Source: Thermococcus sp. (lineage in GTDB: Archaea; Methanobacteriota_B; Thermococci; Thermococcales; Thermococcaceae). Taken from it: DNA of 36,582 nucleotides. Made by a program: the position numbers and the translations under genes. Position 1 is the first letter of the stretch; every line of letters begins with the position of its first letter. The notes beneath the pieces are model-generated. The model ran no database searches, was not told where the DNA came from, and saw only the letters and a program-made list of their open reading frames with translations. The stretch is from NCBI RefSeq assembly GCF_027052235.1, contig NZ_JALUFF010000049.1, forward strand, positions 1 to 36,582. The letters run 5' to 3'. This document shows, in pieces, positions 17,380 to 27,526 of the stretch.

Positions 17380-18686
17380 CTCCCACCACCGAGCCAGGCC
17401 GTCAGGTCTCCCGCCCTCTTAACCTTCGGAAGGACTTTCTCCTTCCTCTTTTCCTCCTTCCGCCCCTCAGCTTTTTTGCTCATCTCAGGCTTCTCCGGCT
17501 TTTTAGCCGGTTCTTCCTCCTTCTGTCCGAGGAAGAGTTCGATTACCTCCTCGATGTTATCAAGCCTCTTCTCCCCTGTGAGCTCTATGACCTTCAGCTC
17601 GAAGGGGGTGAAGTACTCCTTGGCGAGGGGAGCGCGAGAGCTACCTAGCTTGGACTTTCTGCCCTCGAAGCGGGTCCTCAGGTGGAGATAGCGGACGTTG
17701 ATGATGGCCTGAAGGGAGGAAACGTCGAAGGGTCTCTCCCACCTTACGTCAATCCTCACAAAGGCCTCCCCCGGAATCTTCGCCGAGAGGCGCTTGAGTT
17801 CCCTCCTCACAGTTTCCTCGTCGGCCTTTATCTTGACGTCTATGAAGGGCCTGACCTTCAGCTCGACGAACATTGGCTTCCAGTCCTCGACGATGTAGAA
17901 CCCCTTCCTCGTCCCGGCCTCGGGAACAAAGCTCCTACCGTTCCAGCGATATCTAATCTCGTAGTCACCGAAGTCCCAGCGCTGGAGCGAGCCGGGATAA
18001 ACTAGCGTCCCAATGTCATAGCTCGTTACGAACTCCCTGTGTATGTGACCGAGGGCGTAGTAGAGGTAGCCCTTTGGGAGGTCGGCCATCTTCAGCTCGT
18101 AGTAGTCCCTCTGGCTTTCCGGCAGTTTCCCCATCATCTCCTCGACGAGTTCCTTTATCCCCTGGTGGAGCATCAGGATGGCATCCCCGGCGGGATGGAA
18201 AATGTCCGAGAGTTTATTCCTCTCAAGCCACGCCGCGCTCATGTACTTGAGACCGTGTATCTCAACGGTTTTGCTGCCTCTCTCAAAAACTCCCTTGACA
18301 AGGTACTTTCCGGCAACTTTCTCGCTGGTGAGGTGGTCGTTCTCAACCTTCTCCTCCCTCAGCCCAACAAGGTTTAGGAGGCCGAGCCTCTCAAGGAGAT
18401 GATATGCCGAAACCTTCCTCTGGGTTCTGTCGTGGTTGCCCTCTATGGCGAAGACCGGGATTCCTTTCTTCTTTGGGAGCTCCAGTATCTCGATGGCCTC
18501 CTTTATCGTCTCGGGACTTGGCCTGCTGGAGTGAAATAAGTCGCCAGCGATGAGTATGAAGTCAACCTTTTCGGCGACGGACTTCTCAATCGCCTCCCGA
18601 AAGGCCTTCGCGAACTCCTCGGCCCGATAGGGCAGTCGGTACTGCTCGAAGCCGAGGTGGACATCCGCTATGTGGGCGAACTTCAT
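17376..18686 (-). CDS. mre11: DNA double-strand break repair nuclease Mre11
   Basis: This 436-residue manganese-dependent nuclease is the partner of Rad50. All phosphoesterase ligands are seen: DVHLG (D8, H10), AGDLFH (D49), GNHDR (N84, H85) and the later GHIHRE. A charged tail of about 45 residues, rich in Lys, Glu and Pro, probably helps bind Rad50 or DNA. The gene begins only 18 bp after the stop of the vestigial toxin gene, so it lies in the same transcript as herA despite the inserted cassette. Confidence 0.97.
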   Translation of the reverse strand: MKFAHIADVHLGFEQYRLPYRAEEFAKAFREAIEKSVAEKVDFILIAGDLFHSSRPSPETIKEAIEILELPKKKGIPVFAIEGNHDRTQRKVSAYHLLERLGLLNLVGLREEKVENDHLTSEKVAGKYLVKGVFERGSKTVEIHGLKYMSAAWLERNKLSDIFHPAGDAILMLHQGIKELVEEMMGKLPESQRDYYELKMADLPKGYLYYALGHIHREFVTSYDIGTLVYPGSLQRWDFGDYEIRYRWNGRSFVPEAGTRKGFYIVEDWKPMFVELKVRPFIDVKIKADEETVRRELKRLSAKIPGEAFVRIDVRWERPFDVSSLQAIINVRYLHLRTRFEGRKSKLGSSRAPLAKEYFTPFELKVIELTGEKRLDNIEEVIELFLGQKEEEPAKKPEKPEMSKKAEGRKEEKRKEKVLPKVKRAGDLTAWLGGGR

Positions 18687-18703
18687 TCCATAACACCAAC
18701 CCT

Positions 18704-18823
18704 TCAGCTTTTTACAAAACTCAGTGCTTGACGTGGGGTAATCCTTCCCATATCCGTGCCATCAAAATCAGAGTCGAAACTAACTATTTTTAAACCGTGT
18801 TTCTTGGTGTCCACAAGGAACAT
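18704..18823 (-). pseudogene. Vestigial PIN toxin (vapC), core deleted
   Basis: A 39-residue open frame starts MFLVDT, the first strand of a PIN ribonuclease with its catalytic aspartate. It jumps straight to KKHGLKIVSFDSDFDGTD, the final strand region that normally lies about 100 residues later. The middle of the domain, with the remaining catalytic acids, is gone, so this is a toxin collapsed by an in-frame deletion. Its ATG overlaps the antitoxin stop by one base (TGATG), the usual vapB-vapC coupling. Confidence 0.78.
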
Positions 18824-19026
18824 CAGTCCCACCATTCCATGGCCTTGTGCTGGAGCTCTAAGGACGTGTACTTTTCCCTAAACTCCCTGAGACCACCCTT
18901 CCACTGGAGCTTTAGTTTCCCCCTCTTATGCGGAACCCTCCTTTCGAGAAGGAACTCTATGTAATCGATGACCTCCCTCTTTAGGTCTTCTGGGAGCTTA
19001 TCAAAGAGGTCTTTTATGTCTTCCAT
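18823..19026 (-). CDS. VapB-like antitoxin (DUF2281 type)
   Basis: This 67-residue protein begins MEDIKDLFDKLPEDLKREVIDYIEFLLE. That is the amphipathic helical pattern of DUF2281/VapB-type antitoxins found with PIN toxins. Its C-terminal half is basic then aromatic, ending KAMEWWD. A GGTGAGAGG site decides the start at 19026; a longer frame to 19053 lacks support and overlaps the herA end. It appears intact, although its toxin partner is deleted. It lies inside the herA-mre11 operon. Confidence 0.78.
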   Translation of the reverse strand: MEDIKDLFDKLPEDLKREVIDYIEFLLERRVPHKRGKLKLQWKGGLREFREKYTSLELQHKAMEWWD

Positions 19027-19057
19027 CCTCTCACCATCCCTATTTCGTCTCACGTTC

Positions 19058-20870
<1,813 letters not shown>

Positions 20871-20889
20871 TACTCCGGCGAGTGGAGGG

Positions 20890-20950
20890 AAAGAATCAGC
20901 CAGGAATCCGGTCATCATCCTCCCGTCAGGTTCGAGAGTGCTCATCACGC
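20890..20950 (-). ncRNA. C/D box guide sRNA (2'-O-methylation)
   Basis: All four boxes are present in order on the minus strand. They are box C GTGATGA (20948-20942), D' CTGA (20929-20926), C' ATGATGA (20918-20912) and D CTGA (20899-20896). The guides are 12 nt each: GCACTCTCGAAC before D' and CCGGATTCCTGG before D. The D'-C' spacer is 7 nt. These are the dimensions of archaeal C/D sRNAs. Such RNAs bind L7Ae, Nop5 and fibrillarin and direct methylation opposite the fifth base before D or D'. Predicted targets contain CCAGGAAUCCGG and GUUCGAGAGUGC; I could not identify them. Ends are approximate. Confidence 0.88.
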
Positions 20951-20967
20951 AACCGGACGTAGTCCCT

Positions 20968-20985
20968 CAAGGCTTAAAAGCCTTG
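20968..20985. promoter_or_regulatory. Palindromic, probably bidirectional TATA element
   Basis: An inverted repeat with 8-bp arms, CAAGGCTT-AA-AAGCCTTG, has TTAAAA/TTTTAA at its centre. On the minus strand the centre lies 28 bp before box C of the sRNA. On the plus strand it lies 25 bp before ATG 21002 of the GNAT gene. Both spacings suit archaeal TATA-directed initiation, so one element may serve both. Confidence 0.6.
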
Positions 20986-21001
20986 GGGAGGAGTTAAGAG
21001 C

Positions 21002-21499
21002 ATGAGCTCTTCCATGAGGAAGGAGATTAGAATACCACTGGCGATGGTTATAATCAGGCCCGCAAAGCTCTTTGACATAAGTGAGGTCATGAGGATAGAG
21101 CGCGAGTCCTTCAGGGAGGCTTACCCAAGGGGGATTTTCCTCGTCTTCCTTGAGAACAATCCCGATACTTTTCTGGTTGCGGAATACAACGGAAAGGTTA
21201 TCGGCTACGTAATGGCCTACCTGAGGCCGGACCTTGAGGGGCACATAATGAGCATAGCCGTTGATCCAGCGTACAGGGGAAACGGCATAGGCTCGGCCCT
21301 CCTGACGGAGGCCATAGAGAGGCTCATAAAGAGGGGCGCCCGCTACATCGGCCTCGAAGTGAGGGTCAGCAACGAGAAGGCGATAAGGCTCTACGAGCGC
21401 TTCGGCTTCAAGAAGGTGAAGAGGATCGTAGGCTACTACGCCGACGGTGAAGATGCATACTATATGATTTTACCGGCTGAGGAGTGGAGGGGGAGCTGA
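21002..21499 (+). CDS. rimI: GNAT N-acetyltransferase, archaeal RimI/Ard1 type
   Basis: This 165-residue protein has the acetyl-CoA-binding motif AVDPAYRGNGIGSALL (about 81-97) and the later YERFGFKKVKRIVGYYADGEDAY, as in N-terminal protein acetyltransferases. It probably acetylates protein N-termini in the cytoplasm. The core starts at VIIRPAKLFDI; the start at 21002 is used because GGAGG lies upstream, but ATG 21014 or 21044 are possible. The stop overlaps the endA start by one base. Confidence 0.87.
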   Translation: MSSSMRKEIRIPLAMVIIRPAKLFDISEVMRIERESFREAYPRGIFLVFLENNPDTFLVAEYNGKVIGYVMAYLRPDLEGHIMSIAVDPAYRGNGIGSALLTEAIERLIKRGARYIGLEVRVSNEKAIRLYERFGFKKVKRIVGYYADGEDAYYMILPAEEWRGS

Positions 21500-22005
21500 T
21501 GATAGTCTTTTACCTCAGCGGGAACAGGGTTTTCTCAACCGATAAGAACGCGATAGACGGCCTTTACAACAACCGCCACTACGGCAAGCTCGTCAACGGG
21601 AAGGTGTTCCTCTCTCTAATTGAGGCGGCCTATCTGGTGGAGAGGGGAAAGATAGAGGTCAGGGACGGCAGGAGAAGGCTAACCCTTGAGGAGATTATGA
21701 AGCTCGGAAGGAAGGAAGACGAGCTGTTCGATGCCAAGTACCTCGTCTACAAGGATTTGAGGGATAGGGGCTACACCGTAAAGTCGGGTTTAAAGTTCGG
21801 CTCCCACTTCAGGGTTTACAGGAGAGGAATGGATGAACATTCGCAGTGGCTCGTCTGGGTTGTCCCCGAGCATAAAACGCTTACGCCCCACGACGTGACG
21901 GCTCGCGTGAGAGTAGCCCACGGCGTCAGAAAGGAGATGATAATGGCCGTTGTTGACGACGACGGTGATGTTACATACTATAAGGTCGAGTGGGTGAAGT
22001 TTTGA
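21499..22005 (+). CDS. endA: tRNA-splicing endonuclease EndA
   Basis: This 168-residue homodimeric endonuclease cuts bulge-helix-bulge introns in pre-tRNA and also processes rRNA precursors. The catalytic triad is visible as Y107 (in HFRVYRRG), H114 (in DEHSQW) and K145 (in HGVRKEM). Its ATG overlaps the GNAT stop (CTGATGA), with GGAGGGGGAG just upstream as ribosome binding site. Length is typical of the alpha-2 type enzyme. Confidence 0.94.
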   Translation: MIVFYLSGNRVFSTDKNAIDGLYNNRHYGKLVNGKVFLSLIEAAYLVERGKIEVRDGRRRLTLEEIMKLGRKEDELFDAKYLVYKDLRDRGYTVKSGLKFGSHFRVYRRGMDEHSQWLVWVVPEHKTLTPHDVTARVRVAHGVRKEMIMAVVDDDGDVTYYKVEWVKF

Positions 22006-22053
22006 GAACCATGCAATCCTCAGTTCATTTCAATTTGATCTCCGCTGCAAAAT

Positions 22054-22078
22054 CTTTAAATAAGAGGGAGAATCTCCC
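22054..22078 (+). promoter_or_regulatory. TATA box followed by a 13-bp palindrome
   Basis: TTTAAATAA (22054-22063) is the likely TATA box for the membrane protein gene starting at 22094. Just downstream, GGGAGA-A-TCTCCC (22066-22078) is a perfect inverted repeat between TATA and the expected transcription start. A protein bound there would block initiation. It may instead be a short hairpin in the leader. Confidence 0.45.
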
Positions 22079-22093
22079 CACTAGGGGAATAAT

Positions 22094-22864
22094 GTGGACT
22101 TACTAATGGGAATACTAATTTTCGCTTTGATATGGGCAGGCCCCTCAGCCATTCTTTCGGCGTGGCTTATGTCAAAGATTTCCAAGGAGAAGCTTTTAAA
22201 TGGGTTCGTTGGATCGCTGGTAATAACAACGGGTTTTATATTCGCAGTGATAGGAGCCATTAAATTATCCTCAACACTCCACAACGACATTATAGCACAG
22301 ATTACAATTCTCGCTTACTTTCCCCTTGCAGGCTTTGTGTGGGGTGGCTTGGACTACTTAAAGGAGCACGAATTAGAGATCGCTCAACTTCTAACGAAAC
22401 TTGGCATTCCACCACTGGCGGCAGTGATTGTGGGGGCCGTTGAGATTGCGGGAGCAGTATTACCTCCTATATTTCTGCTCTTGGAGCTTCTCCAATCAAT
22501 GATCCCTGGAATTTACTGGCTTATTGTAAGGTTACTCCTCAAAAAGATCCTCAGGATGAAGGAGGCTCTTAAATTTGAACTCTTACTGGCAGGCATTGGG
22601 TTTATATCGGGGAAATTGGCTTACTCACTCTTGTTCATACTCCACAGAGGTCTTACCCCTGTATCAGAAGCAAAGGTCTTACTATTGCTTCCACTCGTAC
22701 CGTATATAGTTATCGGGATCATAGATAGCGTATTCAACATCCGGATTGAGAGAAAAAACCTCAAGGAGAGAGCAGTTTTAGTTATCCTATCACTGTACCT
22801 CTCGATTGCATTTGTGGTGTACGTCAATTTTGTATTGGAGATGCTGGCTCACGGGAGCGCATAA
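22094..22864 (+). CDS. Multi-span membrane protein, unknown
   Basis: This 256-residue very hydrophobic protein has about seven predicted helices (about residues 3-26, 38-60, 68-84, 105-135, 137-150, 162-182, 195-250). I recognise no family. The start is a GTG (22094) after AGGGGAAT; ATG 22106 is an alternative. Codon use is AT-richer (ATA, TTA, AAA) than neighbouring core genes. Together with the odd region downstream, this suggests a recently gained or fast-changing gene. Confidence 0.65.
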   Translation: MDLLMGILIFALIWAGPSAILSAWLMSKISKEKLLNGFVGSLVITTGFIFAVIGAIKLSSTLHNDIIAQITILAYFPLAGFVWGGLDYLKEHELEIAQLLTKLGIPPLAAVIVGAVEIAGAVLPPIFLLLELLQSMIPGIYWLIVRLLLKKILRMKEALKFELLLAGIGFISGKLAYSLLFILHRGLTPVSEAKVLLLLPLVPYIVIGIIDSVFNIRIERKNLKERAVLVILSLYLSIAFVVYVNFVLEMLAHGSA

Positions 22865-23175
22865 AAACCAAAGAGAAAAGAAAGTCCGCTTATTCCAATG
22901 GACTGTTTCTGGATTATCCAGACTTCTCCCCGTTGAGCCTTTCCCGTATTCACCTGCGATCCATGGAAGATAAACGGGCGTAAGAATCATCTCATATAGA
23001 TACGCTCAGAACCCTGAACTCAAGAAAACCTATGAGATTGCCAGAGACACGTTGGGTAGCCATCACAAGGAAAACCGCCCCTGGTGGATACCATAGGAGG
23101 ATAACCTCAAGCGCGAACCTCGTGAAGCCTGATTGTGGACAGGTTGATTGAAAGAGTGAGGAAAACACAAAAACC
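22865..23175 (+). pseudogene. Gene-poor stretch with a possible gene remnant
   Basis: No intact gene is seen here. One plus-strand frame reads RYAQNPELKKTYEIARDTLG and continues SHHKENRPWWIP to a stop near 23093. It goes on in the same frame past that stop with EDNLKREPREA to a further stop. An adjacent frame earlier reads GLFLDYPDFSPLSLSRIHLR. The segments look like coding sequence broken by stops and frameshifts. The family is not recognised. No tRNA, sRNA or clear promoter is visible. Confidence 0.35.
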
Positions 23176-24363
23176 TCACTTCAAAAAGCCAGTCTTCTTC
23201 CCCAGGTCTTCGAAGGCGTCTATAACGTACTGCAGGTCCTCCTTGCTGTGGGCCGCGGAAGGTTCGAGCCTTATTCTGGCAGTTCCGAGCGGGACGGTTG
23301 GATAGACTATCGCCTGGGCAAAGATGTTGTACTCGTCGTAGAGCCTCCTGCTGAACTCTTGGGCGAGCTTCTCGTCGTAGAGCATAACGGGAGTAATCGG
23401 GTGCTTTGTGTTGCCGAGGTCGTATCCGAGGTCTCTCAATCCTTTCTGGAGGAAGTGGGTGTTGTCCCAGAGCTTTCTGACGAGCTCGTCGCTCCTCTGG
23501 AGTATTTCAACGGCAGCTATGGCAGCGGCGACATCGGGCGGATTCGGCGCGCTTGAGAAGAGGAACGGCCTTGCCCTCTGGCGGAGGTACTCGATTGCCT
23601 CCTCTGGACCGGCTACGTAGCCGCCTATGACACCGAAGGCTTTACTTAAAGTTCCCATCTCGAAGTCAACCTTGTCGTGGAGATTGAAGTGGTCTACAAT
23701 TCCTCTTCCGCTGTCGCCGAGAACGCCTTCACCGTGTGCATCGTCAATGTAGAGTATGGCATCGTACTGTTCGGCAAGCTCAGCCATCTCCGGGAGAGGA
23801 GCGAGGTCACCGTCCATGGAGAAAACTCCATCGCTGACGATGATTTTCTTCTTCTTGTCCTTGTTCTCCTTGAGCTTCCTCTCAAGGTCTTCCACGTCTA
23901 TGTGCTTGTAAATCACCTTTGGAGCACCGCTGAGGCGCATTCCGTCTATTATGCTCGCGTGGTTCAGCTCTTCGCTTATGAACACTCCATCTTCGCCCTT
24001 CTTGAGGAGGGCACTTATGGCTCCAAGGTTGGCGTTGTAACCGCTCTGGAAGAGGATTGCAGCTTCCCTCTTCTTGAACTTGGCGAGCTTCTCCTCCAGC
24101 TCGACGTGGAGCTCCATCGTTCCGGCTATCGTTCTAACGGCCCCAGCGCCGACACCGTAGTCGAGGATTGCCCTTATAGCTGCATACCTGATTTCGGGAT
24201 GTGCCGCAAGACCGAGGTAGTTGTTGGAGCACATGTTGAGAACTCTCTTTCCATCAACCACAACCCAAGGGCCCTGGGGGCTTTCGAGCTTCCTTATAGT
24301 CACGTAGAGGCCCTTCTCCTTAAGCTCCTGGAGCTCTTCCCTAATCCAGTCGAGCTTCCCCAT
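23176..24363 (-). CDS. kbl: Glycine C-acetyltransferase (2-amino-3-ketobutyrate CoA ligase)
   Basis: This 395-residue PLP enzyme of the alpha-oxoamine synthase family interconverts 2-amino-3-ketobutyrate plus CoA with glycine plus acetyl-CoA, the second step of threonine degradation. Motifs are [48 protein letters not shown] and the PLP lysine in TLSKAFG (about K240). Close relatives make other oxoamines, so specificity is inferred. The start at 24363 follows GGTGGT; the in-frame GTG at 24372 is less likely. The TATA box is at 24393-24402. Confidence 0.88.
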   Translation of the reverse strand: MGKLDWIREELQELKEKGLYVTIRKLESPQGPWVVVDGKRVLNMCSNNYLGLAAHPEIRYAAIRAILDYGVGAGAVRTIAGTMELHVELEEKLAKFKKREAAILFQSGYNANLGAISALLKKGEDGVFISEELNHASIIDGMRLSGAPKVIYKHIDVEDLERKLKENKDKKKKIIVSDGVFSMDGDLAPLPEMAELAEQYDAILYIDDAHGEGVLGDSGRGIVDHFNLHDKVDFEMGTLSKAFGVIGGYVAGPEEAIEYLRQRARPFLFSSAPNPPDVAAAIAAVEILQRSDELVRKLWDNTHFLQKGLRDLGYDLGNTKHPITPVMLYDEKLAQEFSRRLYDEYNIFAQAIVYPTVPLGTARIRLEPSAAHSKEDLQYVIDAFEDLGKKTGFLK

Positions 24364-24392
24364 GAGAACCACCGGTTGTAGTTGGACATCGA

Positions 24393-24402
24393 GGTATAAA
24401 AG
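24393..24402 (-). promoter_or_regulatory. TATA box of kbl
   Basis: Reverse-complement CTTTTATACC is centred about 34 bp before the kbl start. It is just upstream of the GGTGGT site and close to the end of the neighbouring YdjM-type gene. Confidence 0.5.
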
Positions 24403-24418
24403 TTTTGCACTGAACCGC

Positions 24419-24877
24419 TCAGTGCAGTCTGATTATGGCCGTGAGGAGCGTTAAAAGGGCGAGTGCGAGACTTCCGCCGATTTCCAGCCTGTAATCGTGC
24501 CTTTTCTCTGGGTATCTTTCGATTAGCTTAACCTCAATCCCAAAATCCATCGGCCCGGTAACGGCAATTGACAACCCCCAACCACGCTTCGAAAGGGGGT
24601 AAACCGGGGGAATCACCCCCGTGAAGAAGTCAAGGAACAGGTGACTGAGCCAGCCGAGGGCAAAGGCTAGAGGGTAGCCCCCGAGTAGAACTGCCACGAG
24701 AAGAGCAGGGAGGAACAGAAGGAGTGAGTGGAGGTACGAGCGGTGCTCTCCAGCCAAGACGTCGATGTCAGGGAAGACCGCTCCGACGACTAAGGCCGTC
24801 AGGAAGACCAGAGATGGTTCGGGTGAGAGCGCTAGATATACCAGACTCGGAACCGAGGCGTGCTCAAGCGGATCCAT
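24419..24877 (-). CDS. YdjM-type membrane-bound metal-dependent hydrolase
   Basis: This protein of about 152 residues starts [17 protein letters not shown]. It shows the family pattern of membrane helices with histidines and aspartates: [18 protein letters not shown] and [12 protein letters not shown]. Such proteins (YdjM/LexA-regulated family) are predicted metal-dependent phospholipase-like hydrolases, mostly uncharacterised. The start at 24877 matches the family N-terminus and lies 27 bp after a TATA-like element at 24901-24909 (leaderless). The 64-residue longer frame would read through the rfcS start region. Confidence 0.75.
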   Translation of the reverse strand: MDPLEHASVPSLVYLALSPEPSLVFLTALVVGAVFPDIDVLAGEHRSYLHSLLLFLPALLVAVLLGGYPLAFALGWLSHLFLDFFTGVIPPVYPLSKRGWGLSIAVTGPMDFGIEVKLIERYPEKRHDYRLEIGGSLALALLTLLTAIIRLH

Positions 24878-24884
24878 GGCAAAA

Positions 24885-24911
24885 GCCTTAAACATTTCGA
24901 GAAAATAAGCC
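24885..24911. promoter_or_regulatory. Overlapping divergent promoters (YdjM-type gene and rfcS)
   Basis: Only 48 bp separate the two start codons. The plus-strand element CTTAAAC (24887-24893) suits rfcS. The minus-strand element CTTATTTTC (24901-24909) suits the YdjM-type gene. The two TATA boxes point away from each other and overlap in footprint, so their transcription may interfere. Confidence 0.45.
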
Positions 24912-24925
24912 TTTAGGTGAAAGCC

Positions 24926-27526
24926 ATGCCCGAGGAACCGAGGGAGGTTAAAGTCCTTGAGAAACCGTGGGTTGAAAAGTATCGCCCACAGAGGCTGGAC
25001 GAGATAGTTGGTCAGGATCACATCGTCAAGAGGCTCAAACACTACGTTAAAACCGGTTCTATGCCGCACCTGCTCTTTGCAGGCCCTCCTGGCGTGGGGA
25101 AGTGCCTCACGGGAGATGCCAAGGTCATAGCAAACGGCGGGCTAACAACCATTGGCGAGCTAGTTGAGAGGATTGGCAAAGGAAGGTTTGGTCCAACACC
25201 GGTTAACGGCCTCAGGGTTCTCGGAGTTGACGAGGATGGCAAGCTGAGGGAGTTGCCGGTGGAGTACGTCTACAAAGACAAAACCAGTGAGCTCATCAGG
25301 ATAAGGACGAGACTGGGCAGGGAGCTTAAGGTTACCACATATCATCCCCTCCTCGTCAACAGAAAGGACGGAAGAATTGAATGGGTTAAAGCCGAGGAAC
25401 TTAGGCCCGGGGACAGGCTTGCAGTCCCGCGCTTCCTCCCCGCGGTTCTCGATGAAGACCCTCTCGCGGAATGGCTCGGCTACTTCATAGGCGACGGTCA
25501 CGCGGATTCGAACACCAACGCGATAACCTTCACCAACACCGATGAAAGGCTTAGGAAGCGCTTCATGGAGCTTACAGAGAGACTTTTCCCCGACGCAAGG
25601 GTTAAGGAGAGACTCCACAAAAACCGCGCTTCAGATGTTTACGTGAACTCAAAGATGGCGAAGGAGCTCGTTAAGAGCCTCGGCCTCGCGGGCAGAAAGG
25701 CCGACAGGGTTTACATACCAACGGAAGGGTGGAAAGGACTTCGCTCCTTCCTGAGGGCCTACTTCGACTGCGACGCCGGAGTTGAGAGCAACGGCATAGT
25801 CCTCTCAACCGCGAGCAGGGAGATGGCTGAGCAGGTCTCCTATGCACTCGCGGGGCTTGGAGTTGTCGCCAAAATCAGGAGCAAAACCGCCAAGAGGCGC
25901 ACCTACTACTACGTTGTTATCTCGGGCTCGGAGAACATTTCACGCTTCCTCTCCGAGGTCGGCTTTTCCGTGGAGGAGAAGAGGAGAAAGGCTGAGGCCT
26001 TGATAAAGAAACCAAACCCCAACATCGGCTCCCTCTACGCCGACAGAGAGCTTATCTCATATGTCAGGGACAGACTTAGGCTCAAATTCTATGACGACAA
26101 AGTCAGGTGGAGTCCCGAAAAGGCAAGGAAAATCGCCTGGGAGCTGATGAAGGAAATCTACTACCGCCTCGACGAGCTGGAAGGGCTTGAGAAGGCCCTG
26201 TCGAAGAGCATCCTTATTGACTGGAGCGAAGTGGCTAAGAGAAGGAAGGAAATAGCCGAGAAGACGGGGATAAGGCCAGACAGACTCCTTGAGTACATAA
26301 ACGGCAGGAGGAAGCCAAGCTTGAGAAACTACCTCAGGATTGCAGATGCCCTTGGAATCGGGCTTGAAGAAACGATAGAGGCCATGAGAACTTTCGCCAG
26401 GAAGTACTCAAGCTACGCGGAGATTGGAAGGCTTATCGGCACCTGGAACTCGAGCGTAAGGGTAGCCCTTGAGAGCAACACCGAGAAAATAGAGACCCTT
26501 GAAGAGATCAGGAAGGCCGAGCTGAAGCTCTTGAGGGAAATCCTGAACGACGAAAAGCTCAAGAGGGGAGTGGCTTACCTAATCTTCCTCGCCCAGAACG
26601 AGCTCCTATGGGACGAGATAGTCGAGGTCGAGAGGCTCAAAGGCGATTTCGTAATCTACGACCTCCACGTGCCGGGCTACCACAACTTCATAGGCGGCAA
26701 CCTTCCGACGGTTCTCCACAACACAACGGCAGCTTTAGCCCTCGCGAGGGAGCTGTTCGGCGAGAACTGGCGCCACAACTTTCTGGAACTTAACGCGAGC
26801 GATGAAAGAGGCATAAACGTCATCCGCGAGAAGGTGAAGGAATTTGCAAGGACGAAGCCGATAGGAGGGGCGAGCTTCAAGATAATTTTCCTTGATGAAG
26901 CGGATGCTCTAACGCAAGACGCCCAGCAGGCGTTGAGAAGAACGATGGAGATGTTCTCGAACAACGTGAGGTTTATTCTCAGCTGTAACTATTCGTCAAA
27001 GATTATTGAGCCAATTCAGTCAAGATGTGCCATCTTCCGCTTCAGACCGCTCAGCGACGAGGCCATAGCGGAGCGCATCAAGTACATCGCCGAGAACGAG
27101 GGACTTGAGCTAACCGAGGAGGGCCTTCAGGCAATTCTTTACGTCGCTGAAGGCGACCTGAGGAGGGCTATAAACGTCCTTCAAGCTGCTGCCGCCCTCG
27201 ACACGAAGATAACCGACGAGAACGTCTTCCTAGTTGCCAGCAGGGCAAGACCAGAGGACGTCCGCGAGATGATGACCCTAGCTTTAGAGGGCAACTTCCT
27301 TAAGGCGAGGGAAAAGCTGAGGGAAATTCTCCTCAAACAGGGCCTCAGCGGTGAGGATGTCCTCATCCAGATGCACAAGGAGGTCTTCAACCTCCCGATT
27401 CCGGAAGACAAAAAGGTGGCTTTGGCGGACAAGATAGGCGAGTACAATTTTAGACTCGTTGAAGGGGCCAACGAGATGATACAGCTCGAAGCTTTACTCG
27501 CTCAGTTCACCATAATGGGCAAGTGA
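24926..27526 (+). CDS. rfcS: Replication factor C small subunit with intein
   Basis: The 866-residue precursor holds an RFC small subunit of about 326 residues split by a 540-residue intein. The subunit, with RFC large, loads the PCNA clamp on DNA. Extein motifs are [17 protein letters not shown], Walker A GPPGVGK followed after splicing by [14 protein letters not shown] (Walker B) and SRCAIFRF (arginine finger region). The start at 24926 has an AGGTGA site; three extra residues from a GTG at 24917 are rejected. The stop overlaps the rfcL start. Confidence 0.96.
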   Translation: MPEEPREVKVLEKPWVEKYRPQRLDEIVGQDHIVKRLKHYVKTGSMPHLLFAGPPGVGKCLTGDAKVIANGGLTTIGELVERIGKGRFGPTPVNGLRVLGVDEDGKLRELPVEYVYKDKTSELIRIRTRLGRELKVTTYHPLLVNRKDGRIEWVKAEELRPGDRLAVPRFLPAVLDEDPLAEWLGYFIGDGHADSNTNAITFTNTDERLRKRFMELTERLFPDARVKERLHKNRASDVYVNSKMAKELVKSLGLAGRKADRVYIPTEGWKGLRSFLRAYFDCDAGVESNGIVLSTASREMAEQVSYALAGLGVVAKIRSKTAKRRTYYYVVISGSENISRFLSEVGFSVEEKRRKAEALIKKPNPNIGSLYADRELISYVRDRLRLKFYDDKVRWSPEKARKIAWELMKEIYYRLDELEGLEKALSKSILIDWSEVAKRRKEIAEKTGIRPDRLLEYINGRRKPSLRNYLRIADALGIGLEETIEAMRTFARKYSSYAEIGRLIGTWNSSVRVALESNTEKIETLEEIRKAELKLLREILNDEKLKRGVAYLIFLAQNELLWDEIVEVERLKGDFVIYDLHVPGYHNFIGGNLPTVLHNTTAALALARELFGENWRHNFLELNASDERGINVIREKVKEFARTKPIGGASFKIIFLDEADALTQDAQQALRRTMEMFSNNVRFILSCNYSSKIIEPIQSRCAIFRFRPLSDEAIAERIKYIAENEGLELTEEGLQAILYVAEGDLRRAINVLQAAAALDTKITDENVFLVASRARPEDVREMMTLALEGNFLKAREKLREILLKQGLSGEDVLIQMHKEVFNLPIPEDKKVALADKIGEYNFRLVEGANEMIQLEALLAQFTIMGK
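25103..26722 (+). mobile_element. Homing intein in RFC small subunit (RFC-a site)
   Basis: The 540-residue intein sits directly after the Walker A lysine. Splicing residues are all present: N-terminal Cys (CLTGDAKV), block B TTYHPLL with its histidine, and a block F region ending [14 protein letters not shown]. The C-terminal end is VLHN, followed by Thr as the +1 residue. Two LAGLIDADG motifs, LGYFIGDG and [10 protein letters not shown], keep their acidic residues, so the homing endonuclease looks active. A helix-turn-helix-like region (about residues 380-440 of the intein) follows. Same insertion site as known Pyrococcus and Thermococcus RFC inteins. Confidence 0.95.

Noticed and set aside
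22790-22990. 66-codon minus-strand frame after the unknown membrane protein
   Set aside because: Half of it is antisense to that gene, and it has no clear start signal.
23677-24381. 234-codon open frame antisense to kbl
   Set aside because: It fully overlaps a well-supported conserved enzyme and shows no motif.
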